64,000 nucleotides of DNA. Origin: Hallerella sp963652365 (lineage in GTDB: Bacteria > Fibrobacterota > Fibrobacteria > Fibrobacterales > Fibrobacteraceae). Shown here piece by piece: positions 43,101 to 51,987 of the stretch. The notes beneath the pieces are model-generated. The model had not been told where the DNA came from and did no database searches. It saw nothing but the letters and a program-made list of their open reading frames with translations. The stretch is from contig CAVJTH010000003.1 of NCBI GenBank assembly GCA_963652365.1, positions 1-64,000 of the forward strand, written 5' to 3'. Position numbers and translations under genes: made by a program. Each line of letters opens with the position of its first letter. The stretch's first letter is position 1.

Positions 43101-44566
43101 GACACGATTCGGTTCTCACCGACGAAATGAACCGGATGCTGCACGAAGTTTCCATGAAGGAGCTCCTGATGCTGAAGCTCGACGAAGGCGACGCCCGCGG
43201 ACCGGTCGGCATCCGCGTCAAGAGCTTTATCGAAACAGTCCGCGCACGGAGAAAGATCGAGTTCCCGCCCAAGACGGAAGGCCCGCTCTTCCCCGTCAAG
43301 TTCGAGGCGAAGGACAAGGAGACCCGGACGATTCTCGTACCGAACCTCTCCCGCGGATTCAGCGTCCTCGCCACGGCCTATTTCAAGCATCTCGGCTACA
43401 AGGTCGAACTGCTCCCGATGGGAGGCCCGGAAGCGTTCGCTCTCGGCAAGAAGTATGTCCACAACGACATCTGCTTCCCTGCCCAGGTGAACATCGGCGA
43501 AAACCTCCTCTGGCTCAAGAACCACCCCGAATGCCCGCACGACAAGGTCGCCGTCACGCTCTCGAAGAACTGCGAAAACTGCCGCGCGGTGCAGTATGCA
43601 GTCCTCGCGCGAAAGGCTCTCGACGAAGCGGGATTCGCCGACATTCCCATCATCACGACCGGCACCGACACGAAGAACATGCACCCGGGATTCAAGCTCA
43701 CGATGGACTTCCGCCTGCACATGCTCTGGGGCCTCACCATGATGGACGCGATCGAGACCATTTACCGCAGGAGCCGCCCCTACGAGCGTCACGCGGGCGA
43801 CACGCAGAAAGTCTATGACGAATGGCTCCCCCGCGTCATGGAAGAAGTCGCAGTCATCTCGCAAAAGAGCCTCGCCTACCCGAAAAAGGCGCTCAAGACC
43901 CTTGACCGCGCCATCGACGCGTTCAACCGGATAGACGTCGATTCGACCTACCGCAAGCCGCGCGTCGCGCTTCTCGGCGAAATCCTGATGAACTACCACC
44001 CGGGCGCAAACGGCCACATCGAAGACTACCTGATGGACAACGGCATGGAGGTTTACCTGCCGGGCATGACGGACTTCTTCCGCGTCGATGAAGTCGTCCG
44101 CCGCGAAAAGATCAAGCGCGGACTCATCGAGAAGCCCATCGAGAACTTCCTCGTCGGCGGCGTGACCGCAAAGATCTACACCCACGCGGTCAAGATAGTC
44201 CAGAAGCACGCGAAGCGCTACAAGCTCTACGAGCACCACGCGGACTGCTACGAACTGGTCAAGCTCGTGGGAGACATCATCGACCCGACATACAACACGG
44301 GCGAAGGCTGGCTTATCCCGGGCGAAATCCTCTACAACGCGCCCCACGGCATCAACAGCTTCATCATCGTGCAGCCGTTCGCATGCCTCGCGAACCACAT
44401 TTCGGGCCGCGGCCTCACCAAGGCGGTCAAGGCGAGATACCCGCACATCCAGGTTCTCTCGCTCGACTACGACCCGGATACGAGCTTCGCGAACATCGAA
44501 AACCGTCTGCAGATGCTGATCATCAACGCCCGCGACCTCGAAAAGTCGCACCACGCGGAAGGCTAG
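40151..44566 (+). CDS. 2-hydroxyacyl-CoA dehydratase activase fusion, 1471 aa
   Basis: Two tandem BadF/BadG/BcrA-type ATPase domains are visible: WIGVDVGSTTVKIAV at residue 9 and YLGIDAGSTTTKFVL near 340. Each has its Walker-like and GGQD motifs (ELGGQDAKV and DIGGQDMKA) and the cysteine block GVCAGGTGAF or EACSSGCGSF that holds the shared iron-sulphur cluster. A cysteine-bearing middle part (ICGYCTNHCSR) is followed by DUF2229 and HgdB-like dehydratase regions (GIPRALEFWSSLPYWKAF, NDICFPAQVN). Such fusions are widespread in anaerobes. They are thought to carry out ATP-driven electron injection for radical dehydration or a related reductase; the substrate is unknown. The 3' end overlaps the convergent HNH gene by four bases. 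Confidence 0.9.
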   Translation: MSIHNNDLWIGVDVGSTTVKIAVVDPATEKLLHFTYERHNAMQAKKVYEVLSTAHGMFPDKNFRVAFCGSGAQPFADATHAFFVQEVVANALAVRATHPEARVAIELGGQDAKVVFFEKDKGTGKLIASDMRMNGVCAGGTGAFIDQVAGLLRIKTEQFESFAARGTKVYEISGRCGVFAKTDIQPMLNSGIAKEDIALSSFHAIAKQTIGGLAQGMEIKPPVIFEGGPLTFNATLVRAFKERLGISDEQAIRPEHSEVLVAYGAALSVGSMFADKDCGYRREGSLETLKHFNEIRLSERKDHSEPFFKSEAEHELFKQAHPLASPNYPQPPSGSTINAYLGIDAGSTTTKFVLLDENEKVIDGFYSGNEGEPLAVLKKALNDLADRYEEYGCKLNILGVGTTGYGEQLFARAVHADYHTVETVAHANAAQKLRPDVSFILDIGGQDMKAISVHDGVVTGIILNEACSSGCGSFIETYAKSLGVPMEKIAELAFNAKNPSELGSRCTVFMNSSIITEQRDGKQPEDIIAGICRSIILNVFTKVIRIRNLETLGKVVVVQGGTFKNDAVLRAFEQLTGIVPIRPERPGEMGAIGVALLTKKFMENKKKEDPNYQSTFIGLDAARNLSWDNKPGMICGYCTNHCSRTIVTFSDGSSYVTGNRCERGEVTADPNDPKTKALIAEINRKMLAVPDMVKRTNQLLVKDYAPKQILPQTGKTIGIPRALEFWSSLPYWKAFFTSLGYTVVISRQSDYKLFERGLQSVASDTICFPAKLVHGHVLDLIDKKVDSIFFPVMVALPSDHSKFKATAVCPVVQGYPNVCRNTDDPETRYGIPMIQPTFHWTDEELRRKQTIHYFHDLWGISKKILDKAVTEGEKALSTFRATLAEEGGKILDDVRKKGDFAICLAGRPYHADVLINHNIAQHFTRMGIPVLTTESLPGVFDQDVDRHTRMEVKNTFHMRMLGATMLAAKDPALELVQIVSFGCGHDSVLTDEMNRMLHEVSMKELLMLKLDEGDARGPVGIRVKSFIETVRARRKIEFPPKTEGPLFPVKFEAKDKETRTILVPNLSRGFSVLATAYFKHLGYKVELLPMGGPEAFALGKKYVHNDICFPAQVNIGENLLWLKNHPECPHDKVAVTLSKNCENCRAVQYAVLARKALDEAGFADIPIITTGTDTKNMHPGFKLTMDFRLHMLWGLTMMDAIETIYRRSRPYERHAGDTQKVYDEWLPRVMEEVAVISQKSLAYPKKALKTLDRAIDAFNRIDVDSTYRKPRVALLGEILMNYHPGANGHIEDYLMDNGMEVYLPGMTDFFRVDEVVRREKIKRGLIEKPIENFLVGGVTAKIYTHAVKIVQKHAKRYKLYEHHADCYELVKLVGDIIDPTYNTGEGWLIPGEILYNAPHGINSFIIVQPFACLANHISGRGLTKAVKARYPHIQVLSLDYDPDTSFANIENRLQMLIINARDLEKSHHAEG

Positions 44567-45564
44567 CGCGGGTCTTCGCCCATCACGCAGAACCCGGCAA
44601 AAAGGGCGTAATGCCAAAGATTCTCGACAAGATCCTTGGTATAGCCCTTAAACTGGGCGTTGATAAATTCATTCGAATGTGCTAGAATCGCCCTGTTTCG
44701 GGAATTGATTTTTCCAATCAGCCGCTTTTCGGGCAGAATATTGCTTTTTTTGAGATTGCACTTCGGGCATGATAGTACAAAGTTCCAGAGCTTGTCCTCC
44801 TTGACAAAGCTCCACGGAATAAAGTGGTCCACATGCACAAGGCCCGAAAGCCTGCATCCGCAATAGAAGCAGTTGTTTTCCTCGAATTCGACGGATAGAA
44901 TCTTCCGATACACGGAAAGCGGTTCGCGCTGCGGAAGCGAAACTTCCAGCTTTCCGAGAATGCCCAGAAGAACGGATTCGTCGTTAATGTGTTCGAGGTA
45001 CTGCGCCCAGTAGTAGTAGTTGAGCTTTTCCACCTCGACCTTGTACTTGAGCAAAAATTCATAGGCGCCGGGAGCGAGAACCAGCGAATCGCCCGAAAGA
45101 TCGAACGCATACAGATTTCCCGAAAAGTCTCCATACAGCGCACCGAGTACATAACGGCAGCATTCCTGCCGCACCTTACCTATCAGCGCTTTCCGTGTAC
45201 GCTCTTCGAACATCGCGAACTCGATGTTTCCAAGAACAGGTTCCTTGCGAACGGATTCGTGAAAAATCTGCTCGATCTTTGTCGTCTTGCCGTCGGAGCT
45301 CACCGCTTTCTGCCGAAGGCCATACTTGATGACCAGATTCCAGAAGCTTTCCGCGAACTTGGCGAAAATATCCGAATAGAAAATCCGCTCGCCGTCCTTT
45401 ACCTTTTCGTTATTGAAAAGGTTGTCGAGTATCGCCTTCAGAAGCGCGAACTTGTAGGTCGTCGTCTTGCTCGCGCTCGAAAAAAAACGATTGAACAGCC
45501 TCCAGTATTCGGCATCCGATAGCCAAAGCGCGTTCAGTGCGCCATTTTTTGTCGTCCACGCCAT
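44563..45564 (-). CDS. HNH endonuclease domain protein (defence island)
   Basis: The 333-residue protein has an HNH nuclease near residues 230-275: CFYCGCRLSGLVHVDHFIPW, then LWNFVLSCPKCNLKK. The CxxC...CxxC pair binds structural zinc, and D-H plus a later Asn form the active site. The first 225 residues are helical and unassigned, and may sense DNA or a partner. It is transcribed away from the PAPS-reductase operon across a 144-base divergent region, and its 3' end overlaps the activase. In this context it may be a restriction nuclease of the island, by position only. Confidence 0.75.
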   Translation of the reverse strand: MAWTTKNGALNALWLSDAEYWRLFNRFFSSASKTTTYKFALLKAILDNLFNNEKVKDGERIFYSDIFAKFAESFWNLVIKYGLRQKAVSSDGKTTKIEQIFHESVRKEPVLGNIEFAMFEERTRKALIGKVRQECCRYVLGALYGDFSGNLYAFDLSGDSLVLAPGAYEFLLKYKVEVEKLNYYYWAQYLEHINDESVLLGILGKLEVSLPQREPLSVYRKILSVEFEENNCFYCGCRLSGLVHVDHFIPWSFVKEDKLWNFVLSCPKCNLKKSNILPEKRLIGKINSRNRAILAHSNEFINAQFKGYTKDLVENLWHYALFAGFCVMGEDPR

Positions 45565-45708
45565 GTTTCAAAAAAACGACCGTTTAAGCTATCCACGGTC
45601 ATTTGCTTTTCCTGATGGTAATCTTGCGTTTTTATGGGCATTTTCAAGTATTGTTTTTGCAAATATACATAAAAAGCGTTCCGATTAAACGGTCCTTTTC
45701 TCGGAACA
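45565..45708. promoter_or_regulatory. Divergent intergenic region between HNH gene and PAPS-reductase operon
   Basis: The AT-rich 144 bases include TATACAT (45664-45670), a plausible -10 for the plus strand, preceded by TTGTTT (45651-45656). An ATG at 45634 (MGIFKYCFCKYT) is in frame with the downstream gene but ends at TAA 45670-45672. No ribosome site near 45709 is convincing. Both flanking genes must be driven from here. Confidence 0.4.
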
Positions 45709-47364
45709 ATTCTCTGGTGCGATCACTGCGCAATCCCCGTCATCTCGATCCAGGACCACGAAAAGTGTCCAACTTGCAGGCATTCGCTGCGCAGCCTATC
45801 GACAGACTTGCGTCCGGTCTTCCCGGAAGAGCGTCTTCTGCTGGAACTCTTGCTCGACAAAGAGCCGTTCAGCCTGGCCAGAGCCTCGGTATGGAACGCG
45901 GCAAACCGCTACTACATCGACGGAAAGTCGGTTTCCATTTCATCGGCCGTCTTTAGAAACGCCGACTGCGAAAAATTGAGAACCAAGCTGTCGCGGCTTC
46001 AAGCAGAAAATCTCGCGCGTTCGGAAGAACATTTTGAACAGACCATTCGGCGATTCGTCTTGGCAAACAGGCGACGGCTGGAATTCATCAAGGACGAAGC
46101 GTTTCGATTCGTAAGCAAGACGGCAAGCGAATTCATCCAGCGGAACGGAAGCGACGCGGAAAACCGGATTATCGTTTCGTTTAGCGGCGGCAAGGATTCC
46201 ACGGCGACAGCGGACATTGTCACCAAGGCGCTGGGAAATCCATACGTCACGCACATCTTTGGCAACACGACCCTTGAATTTCCCACAACGTTTGAATACG
46301 CGGAACGCTATAGGCAAGCCCATCCGCTCACGGAATTCCGCACCGCCCAGAACACCGACCAGGATTTTTACGAAGTGTGCAGGCAGATAGGACCGCCCGC
46401 CCGGATGATGCGCTGGTGCTGCTCCATGTTCAAGACAGGCCCCATCACGCGAATATTGAACCGCAAGTTCGGCAATAGACAGATTCTCACGTTTTACGGC
46501 ATTCGCAAGAACGAATCCGTCAGCCGTTCCAAATACAGCCGCATCACCGAAAACACCGAATCCGTAAAGATCCAGAAGCAGACCGTCGCGAGTCCCGTCT
46601 TTTACTGGAAGGACATCGACATCTGGCTCTACCTTCTGGCGGAGAAAGTCGATTTCAACGAAGCCTATCGTCTTGGCTACGACCGCGTAGGCTGCTGGTG
46701 CTGCCCGAACAACAACCTTCGGGCGCAGTTTCTTTCCCGAATCTACATGAAAGAACGCTCCGACAAATGGCGCAATTTTCTCATCGACTTCGCAAGGCAA
46801 ATCGGAAAGCCCGACGCCGAAGAATACGTCGATTCCGGAAAATGGAAAGCGCGACAGGGAGGAAACGGCATCGCGGCGGCAGAAGACGTCAAGCTGAAAT
46901 TCACGAACTGTACAAGCGAAGAACACTCGAAGATCTACCAGCTTACGCGTGCCTTTGACGACAGCTTTCTGAACATGCTCGTCCCGTTCGGCATCATCGC
47001 CAAGGATCTCGGTCGAAAGCTTATCCACGAAACTCTGGTCCTAGACACAAGGACAAAGGTCCCGATCATTTCGGTCCAGCCGTTTAACCAGAACGGATTC
47101 GAGCACGCCGTAAAGATCCGAACGATGAACATCGAAAGGCACGATGACATGCAGCGGATGATTGGCTACCAGGTTCGGAAATTCAACGCCTGCCGAAAAT
47201 GCCTAAAATGCGAATCCGTCTGCCGCTTCGGCGCCATCAGCCTCGCCGGAAACGAATACCGTATCGATCCCGACAAGTGCGCGCATTGCAAAAAGTGCGT
47301 CACGGAAAAGTATCTCGCCGGCGGCTGCATGATGGACAAATACCTAAGGACAAGCGAACCATGA
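45709..47364 (+). CDS. PAPS-reductase-family protein with zinc ribbon and ferredoxin domain (DndC/BrxP-like)
   Basis: Domains in order: an N-terminal zinc-ribbon-like CDHC...CPTC; a PP-loop ATP pyrophosphatase/PAPS-reductase core with SFSGGKDST (about 158-166), MMRWCCSMFKTGP and CWCCPNNN; and a C-terminal 2x[4Fe-4S] ferredoxin, CRKCLKCESVC and CAHCKKC. DndC-type enzymes activate DNA for sulphur insertion. Archaeal relatives also carry these end domains. The start is doubtful. Conserved N-terminal sequence (GPFLGTILWCDHC) precedes every ATG/GTG/TTG; the first ordinary start in frame is TTG 45808. I place it tentatively at ATT 45709. The stop overlaps the DUF4007 start by four bases. Confidence 0.8.
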   Translation: MLWCDHCAIPVISIQDHEKCPTCRHSLRSLSTDLRPVFPEERLLLELLLDKEPFSLARASVWNAANRYYIDGKSVSISSAVFRNADCEKLRTKLSRLQAENLARSEEHFEQTIRRFVLANRRRLEFIKDEAFRFVSKTASEFIQRNGSDAENRIIVSFSGGKDSTATADIVTKALGNPYVTHIFGNTTLEFPTTFEYAERYRQAHPLTEFRTAQNTDQDFYEVCRQIGPPARMMRWCCSMFKTGPITRILNRKFGNRQILTFYGIRKNESVSRSKYSRITENTESVKIQKQTVASPVFYWKDIDIWLYLLAEKVDFNEAYRLGYDRVGCWCCPNNNLRAQFLSRIYMKERSDKWRNFLIDFARQIGKPDAEEYVDSGKWKARQGGNGIAAAEDVKLKFTNCTSEEHSKIYQLTRAFDDSFLNMLVPFGIIAKDLGRKLIHETLVLDTRTKVPIISVQPFNQNGFEHAVKIRTMNIERHDDMQRMIGYQVRKFNACRKCLKCESVCRFGAISLAGNEYRIDPDKCAHCKKCVTEKYLAGGCMMDKYLRTSEP

Positions 47365-48266
47365 GCGAATTCAAGACAAGATATCGCGGACATGAAACTT
47401 TTTCGATCCGCAAGAACTGGCTAGCCAAAGGCATCCAGGCAATCGACAAGAATCCGCAGATTTTCACGGACAAGTCTCTGTCCCCAATGGATGAACTCGG
47501 CATTGGGCGCAACATGGTGACATCGCTCCGCTACTGGCTGAAAGTTCTGGGAATCGCCGAGGAGACGCGAGACCCGAAGACAAAAAAGACGCAAACGGTT
47601 CTCACGGACTTTGGGGCTCTCATTGCCCAAAACGACCCCTGCGTCGAAGAATCCGGAACGCTCTGGGCGCTCCAATACAGGCTTGCCTCGAACCGCGAAT
47701 CCGCAACTTCCTGGTACTTTTTCTTCAACGAGTTTCTGCAAGTCGAGTTCTCGAGAGACGATTTTGTCGGCGCCTTGCAAAACTTTGACCGGATGAATGG
47801 AGGATCTACGGCTCTGAGTTCTTTCGAAAGCGACTTTGAATGCCTCGTCAATACATACGTGTCGCGTTTCAAGAACGGGAAGGAAATCGATCCGGAAGAC
47901 AACCTGGAATCGCCGTTTGCCGAACTTGGACTTATCGACTACGCGAACCTTTCCAAAAGACTTTACAGGAAAACAAGTCCAAGCGCACAAAACATCCCCG
48001 CGCTCGTCTTTCTCTCCGCCCTGTGCTCGAACGCGAGCGAACACCCCAACCAGGAAATTCCCCTTTCCGACATCCAGAACAAGCCATTTGGCGCCGGGAA
48101 AGCCTTCAACCTGGATTCCGTCGCCCTGATGGACATTCTTGGCGAACTGGAAAATCAAAACGCCCTCCGCGTGATTCGAACGGCAGGCCTAGACGTCGTG
48201 AAGCTGGAAAAAGGCAAGAGCGCAATCGACTGTCTCGAAGAATACTACGCGACGCTAAAACAATGA
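47361..48266 (+). CDS. DUF4007-family protein
   Basis: The 301-residue protein starts MSEFKTRYRGHETFSIRKNW, matching DUF4007, a domain found beside PAPS-reductase-like genes in phosphorothioation-related loci. The central part reads SPMDELGIGRNMVTSLRYWL, followed by a likely winged-helix C-terminus. The biochemical role is unknown. The N-terminal RGHETFxxRxxW pattern suggests DNA or partner binding, which is inference only. Its ends overlap both neighbours by four bases, so it is tightly coupled between the PAPS-reductase and the large ATPase. Confidence 0.85.
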   Translation: MSEFKTRYRGHETFSIRKNWLAKGIQAIDKNPQIFTDKSLSPMDELGIGRNMVTSLRYWLKVLGIAEETRDPKTKKTQTVLTDFGALIAQNDPCVEESGTLWALQYRLASNRESATSWYFFFNEFLQVEFSRDDFVGALQNFDRMNGGSTALSSFESDFECLVNTYVSRFKNGKEIDPEDNLESPFAELGLIDYANLSKRLYRKTSPSAQNIPALVFLSALCSNASEHPNQEIPLSDIQNKPFGAGKAFNLDSVALMDILGELENQNALRVIRTAGLDVVKLEKGKSAIDCLEEYYATLKQ

Positions 48267-51200
48267 ACCCGGCGACATCTCCCATGATCAAGGCATCGGC
48301 ATCTTTCCATTCATCGGTCAACATCGCATACGATTTTGACAATGTCAAGAAGATTCAAGATTTCATCCCGACAAGCGAAGGAATCCGGTTTATCGACGAA
48401 AGCATCCAAAGCGCACAGCTTTCAAGCAATCCACACCGTTCGAGAATTCTTATCGGAGCCTACGGAAAGGGAAAATCCAGCATCGTTCTCGAAGCCATTT
48501 CCTTTCTTCACAACAACCCGCAAAACCGAAAAGCGCTCGACGCGGCAATCGAGAGAATCCAGAAAAAAGACCCACAAGCTGCCGAAAGCATCCGCCAGTA
48601 CGTCAAAAGCGGAAAAAGGCTTTTGCCCGTCATCATCAACGGAAACAGTTCGAGCCTTTCGCAGTCCTTCCTATACGCCTTGCATTCGACACTCAAGAAA
48701 AATGAATTCAGGAACCTGATGCCGGAAACGCACTTCGAAGCGGCGGCAAGGACAATCGAAAAATGGGAACGGGAATTTCCCGATACGTTCAAAAGATTCA
48801 ACGCGACAGCCTCCTGCAAGTCGAACGCATTCAAGAACGCCTTGCGAAATTTTTCCCCGAAACATCTACAGGAATTCGAGGAACTGTACCCGCAACTTAC
48901 TGCAGGAAGCAGCTTCAACCCGTTCGAAGGATTCGACATTGTCGATATCTACGAAAATGTCGCCCGAAAGCTCGCCGAATCCAAACGATACAGCGGAATC
49001 TACATCGTCTATGACGAATTCGGAAAATACCTGGAATCCAGCATTACCCATGCGAGCATCAAGGACATCAAGCTGTTGCAGGACTTTGCCGAACGAGCCG
49101 ACCGCAGCGGAAAGAACCAGCTGCATCTTGTCCTGATTTGCCACAAGGAAATCGAGAACTACATCGACATTCTTCCCAAGCAAAAAGTCGATGGATGGAA
49201 AGGCGTCTCGGAACGTTTTCGGCACATCCGCCTTTACAACAATTACAGCGAAATCTATGGTCTTGTCGAAGCGGCGATTTCCAAGGACAAGGAAAAGTGG
49301 AAGTCTTTCCGCAAAAGGCACGAAACGGCATTCAAGGCCGTTGGCGCGAAATGGTTCGGCAAGCAATCGCTCCTGTTTGCCAACGACCCGGCGAGCGCGC
49401 AGCAGGCGATTCTCTACGGTTCCTATCCGCTTCATCCCGTCACGACATACATTCTTCCCAGGCTATCCGAAAAAATAGCGCAGAACGAGCGCACGCTCTT
49501 TACGTTTCTTTGCGGAAACGAAAGAAACTGTCTTGCCTCCCTCGCCAAGAAGACTGACTTCGAAACGGAATCCAAAGACAAAAAGTTCCCGATATTCGCG
49601 CCGGACATCCTGTTCGATTACTTCGAAAGCCAGTTGCAAAACGAACCGTATGCGAGCGAGATCAAGAAACATTACATCAAGGCATCCGCCATCCTGCGCG
49701 AACTCGAGCATGGCTCCCTCGAAGCGAAACTCGTAAAGACCATCACGCTCATCGATACGGTCAATCAGTTCGAACGTCTAAGACCCGACACCGACACACT
49801 TTTCGCCATTTACCGAGACGCCGGATACGATCAAGGCGCCATCAGACAGGCCGTTCAGAATCTAGCGAAAGCAGGCGCCATCTACCAGAACGCGCACAAC
49901 GGTCAAATCCAGCTCAAGGCAAGTTCCGGGATCCATGTCGAACAGCTCGTCCGCGACACCGTGGAAAAGCGACGAAGAGATGTCACTCCGGTCCAGGTTC
50001 TAAACGAATTCAATCCATACCGATACGTCTATCCCACGCTCTACAACGTCGAAAACCGCATCACGCGATATTTCCAGTTTGTCTTTGCCTCCCCAAAAGA
50101 CTTTTCTTCTCAGAACGCCTGCAAAAATGTTCGGCAGAAAGCCAGAGAAAACCCTTACCGGGCAGATGGATTCGTCTTCGCCATTTTCGAAGAGGAAGGA
50201 CGCGCGCCACGCCAAAAATTCCGAAAGGAATTTCTAGAGATTTCCAGGGAATTTCCGGACAGCGTCTTTATCCTTTCGACCTCCGACGGCCAGTTTTCGG
50301 AAAGCCTTCGAAAACTTGACGCAATCGCGACACTGCAGAAAAATCTGCAGGCGACGGGAGACGCAAGCTCTCCGCTTGCCGAAGAATGCGAAATGCACTA
50401 TCGGGATCTCTACGAAGTTACTCGGCAAGTTGCCTGTTCCTACCTGTGCCCCGAAATCAACCAGGCGATTTACGTCAACAATGGCGAAGAGAAAAGGCTT
50501 TACCGAAAATCCGATTTCACCAAGCTGCTTTCCGATATCTGCAAAAGCGTTTTCAAGAACTCGCCTATCATAAACAACGAGATGCTCAACAAGAACGCGC
50601 TGACAGGCGTCGCGGCCAAGAGCCGCATAAAGCTAGTCAACGCCATCTTGGCTTCCGCATCGGGAAAGCTGGAACTCGAAGGTACGGGCCAGGAAATTTC
50701 ATTTATGCGCAGCGCTCTGGTCGTTCCCGGAATTCTTGACAAGCGCAGCGGACAGAAACTCTTCTGCCTTGCCCCCAAGACAGACAACGGACAAAACGAC
50801 GAGAAATTCAAGAATCTCTTTTCCACGATTCAGAATTTCTATGCGAAGGCCAAAAAGGAGACATCCTTTTCCGAGCTAATCGATCTTCTTGTCGATCCAA
50901 CGAATCACATCGGGCTTCGTCGAGGCGTCATTCCCGTCTATCTTGCCGTGGCTCTTGCCGAAATTTCGAAGAACGCTGTCATCAAGAAGAAAGACATCGA
51001 AGTTCCGACCAGCGCGGAAACGCTTTGCGCCATTCCCGAATCGCCAGAACAGTTTACCGTCAAGATCGAAAAATGGAACGAAGAACGCGCCGAATACGTT
51101 CTCTCCCTGGAAGCTCTTTTTGCGGACTTTATCCAGGAAGACGAAAAGCGGGAAAACGGCTACGCCTACCTGGCAAACGCCATCTTGCGCTGGTATCGTT

Positions 51201-51973
51201 CGCTTCCCAAATACGCCAAGCAAACCCGAAAGGCGTTTTTTTCAAAGAATGGAAACAGGAGCTTCCTGCCCTATGCACTGAAGTTTTCATCCCTGCTGCA
51301 ACAAGGAGGATTTGGCGCCCAGGAAGCGCTTTTCGAAAAGATTCCCCAGGCCTTGGGCGAACACGACTGCAATTCGAACTCTTTCGACAAGCTGCATCAG
51401 GCAAGGCAATTCTTCGATTCATGCAAAGAGAACCTTGTGGCCTATCTCGTCCACGAAACCGCGCAAGCCTTTTCTTCGCAGCCTTCCACCCAGAAATCGT
51501 TAAAAAGCCTCATCGGTGAATTCTGCAAGAAACTCGATCGCGCAACCGCGGACTACGTTTTTGAAAATGGCGCACACAAGCTGTTGCAACTCTATCGTTC
51601 CGCATCGAATGACGAAATCGCGACCATCCAAGACATGGCCGTGCTGCTTACCGGGCTCGACATCGACGACTGGAGCGACGAAACAACCTCCATCTACTTC
51701 TCGCGATTGCAGGAACTCAACGCAACCCTTCTTGCATACAAGGACGCAAGTAAGAACAAAAGCGCGAATTCCAGGATTTCGCCCTCGGGCTACACCCTCC
51801 AGTTCTTGCACAAGGGCGAAGCGCATTCCAAATCCTTCCAGAAAGTGGAATGTTCCGTCCGGGCAAAGTCCCTGGAAGAAGAAATCTGGCGGACATTTGA
51901 AGAAATGGGGCAGTCTGTAACCGAAGCGGAAAAAAGGCAGGTTCTGGTAAGCCTGCTAGAAAAGATGTGCTAG
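48263..51973 (+). CDS. Large P-loop ATPase, BrxC/PglY-like, 1236 aa
   Basis: Walker A is RILIGAYGKGKSSIV (residues 65-72 for GAYGKGKS) and Walker B is YIVYDEFGKYLES (D251, E252). A sensor-like HLVLICHKE strand follows. The remaining 900 residues are helical and weakly conserved, as in BrxC. These ATPases act with the modification machinery of BREX and with some phosphorothioation systems. No pglZ, brxL or pglX is present, so BREX proper is excluded. The start (MNPATSPMIKAS) overlaps the DUF4007 stop by four bases. GC (about 55% in a sampled line) matches the host core, unlike the genes that follow. Confidence 0.75.
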   Translation: MNPATSPMIKASASFHSSVNIAYDFDNVKKIQDFIPTSEGIRFIDESIQSAQLSSNPHRSRILIGAYGKGKSSIVLEAISFLHNNPQNRKALDAAIERIQKKDPQAAESIRQYVKSGKRLLPVIINGNSSSLSQSFLYALHSTLKKNEFRNLMPETHFEAAARTIEKWEREFPDTFKRFNATASCKSNAFKNALRNFSPKHLQEFEELYPQLTAGSSFNPFEGFDIVDIYENVARKLAESKRYSGIYIVYDEFGKYLESSITHASIKDIKLLQDFAERADRSGKNQLHLVLICHKEIENYIDILPKQKVDGWKGVSERFRHIRLYNNYSEIYGLVEAAISKDKEKWKSFRKRHETAFKAVGAKWFGKQSLLFANDPASAQQAILYGSYPLHPVTTYILPRLSEKIAQNERTLFTFLCGNERNCLASLAKKTDFETESKDKKFPIFAPDILFDYFESQLQNEPYASEIKKHYIKASAILRELEHGSLEAKLVKTITLIDTVNQFERLRPDTDTLFAIYRDAGYDQGAIRQAVQNLAKAGAIYQNAHNGQIQLKASSGIHVEQLVRDTVEKRRRDVTPVQVLNEFNPYRYVYPTLYNVENRITRYFQFVFASPKDFSSQNACKNVRQKARENPYRADGFVFAIFEEEGRAPRQKFRKEFLEISREFPDSVFILSTSDGQFSESLRKLDAIATLQKNLQATGDASSPLAEECEMHYRDLYEVTRQVACSYLCPEINQAIYVNNGEEKRLYRKSDFTKLLSDICKSVFKNSPIINNEMLNKNALTGVAAKSRIKLVNAILASASGKLELEGTGQEISFMRSALVVPGILDKRSGQKLFCLAPKTDNGQNDEKFKNLFSTIQNFYAKAKKETSFSELIDLLVDPTNHIGLRRGVIPVYLAVALAEISKNAVIKKKDIEVPTSAETLCAIPESPEQFTVKIEKWNEERAEYVLSLEALFADFIQEDEKRENGYAYLANAILRWYRSLPKYAKQTRKAFFSKNGNRSFLPYALKFSSLLQQGGFGAQEALFEKIPQALGEHDCNSNSFDKLHQARQFFDSCKENLVAYLVHETAQAFSSQPSTQKSLKSLIGEFCKKLDRATADYVFENGAHKLLQLYRSASNDEIATIQDMAVLLTGLDIDDWSDETTSIYFSRLQELNATLLAYKDASKNKSANSRISPSGYTLQFLHKGEAHSKSFQKVECSVRAKSLEEEIWRTFEEMGQSVTEAEKRQVLVSLLEKMC

Positions 51974-51987
51974 GCCGGAGAACAAAA

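Noticed and set aside
41342..44617. Long minus-strand open frame of about 1091 codons opposite the dehydratase activase
   Set aside because: It lies antisense to a gene with clear domains. The biased codon use of that gene leaves stop codons rare on the other strand. The antisense product has no recognisable motif and an Arg/Asp/Val-rich composition.
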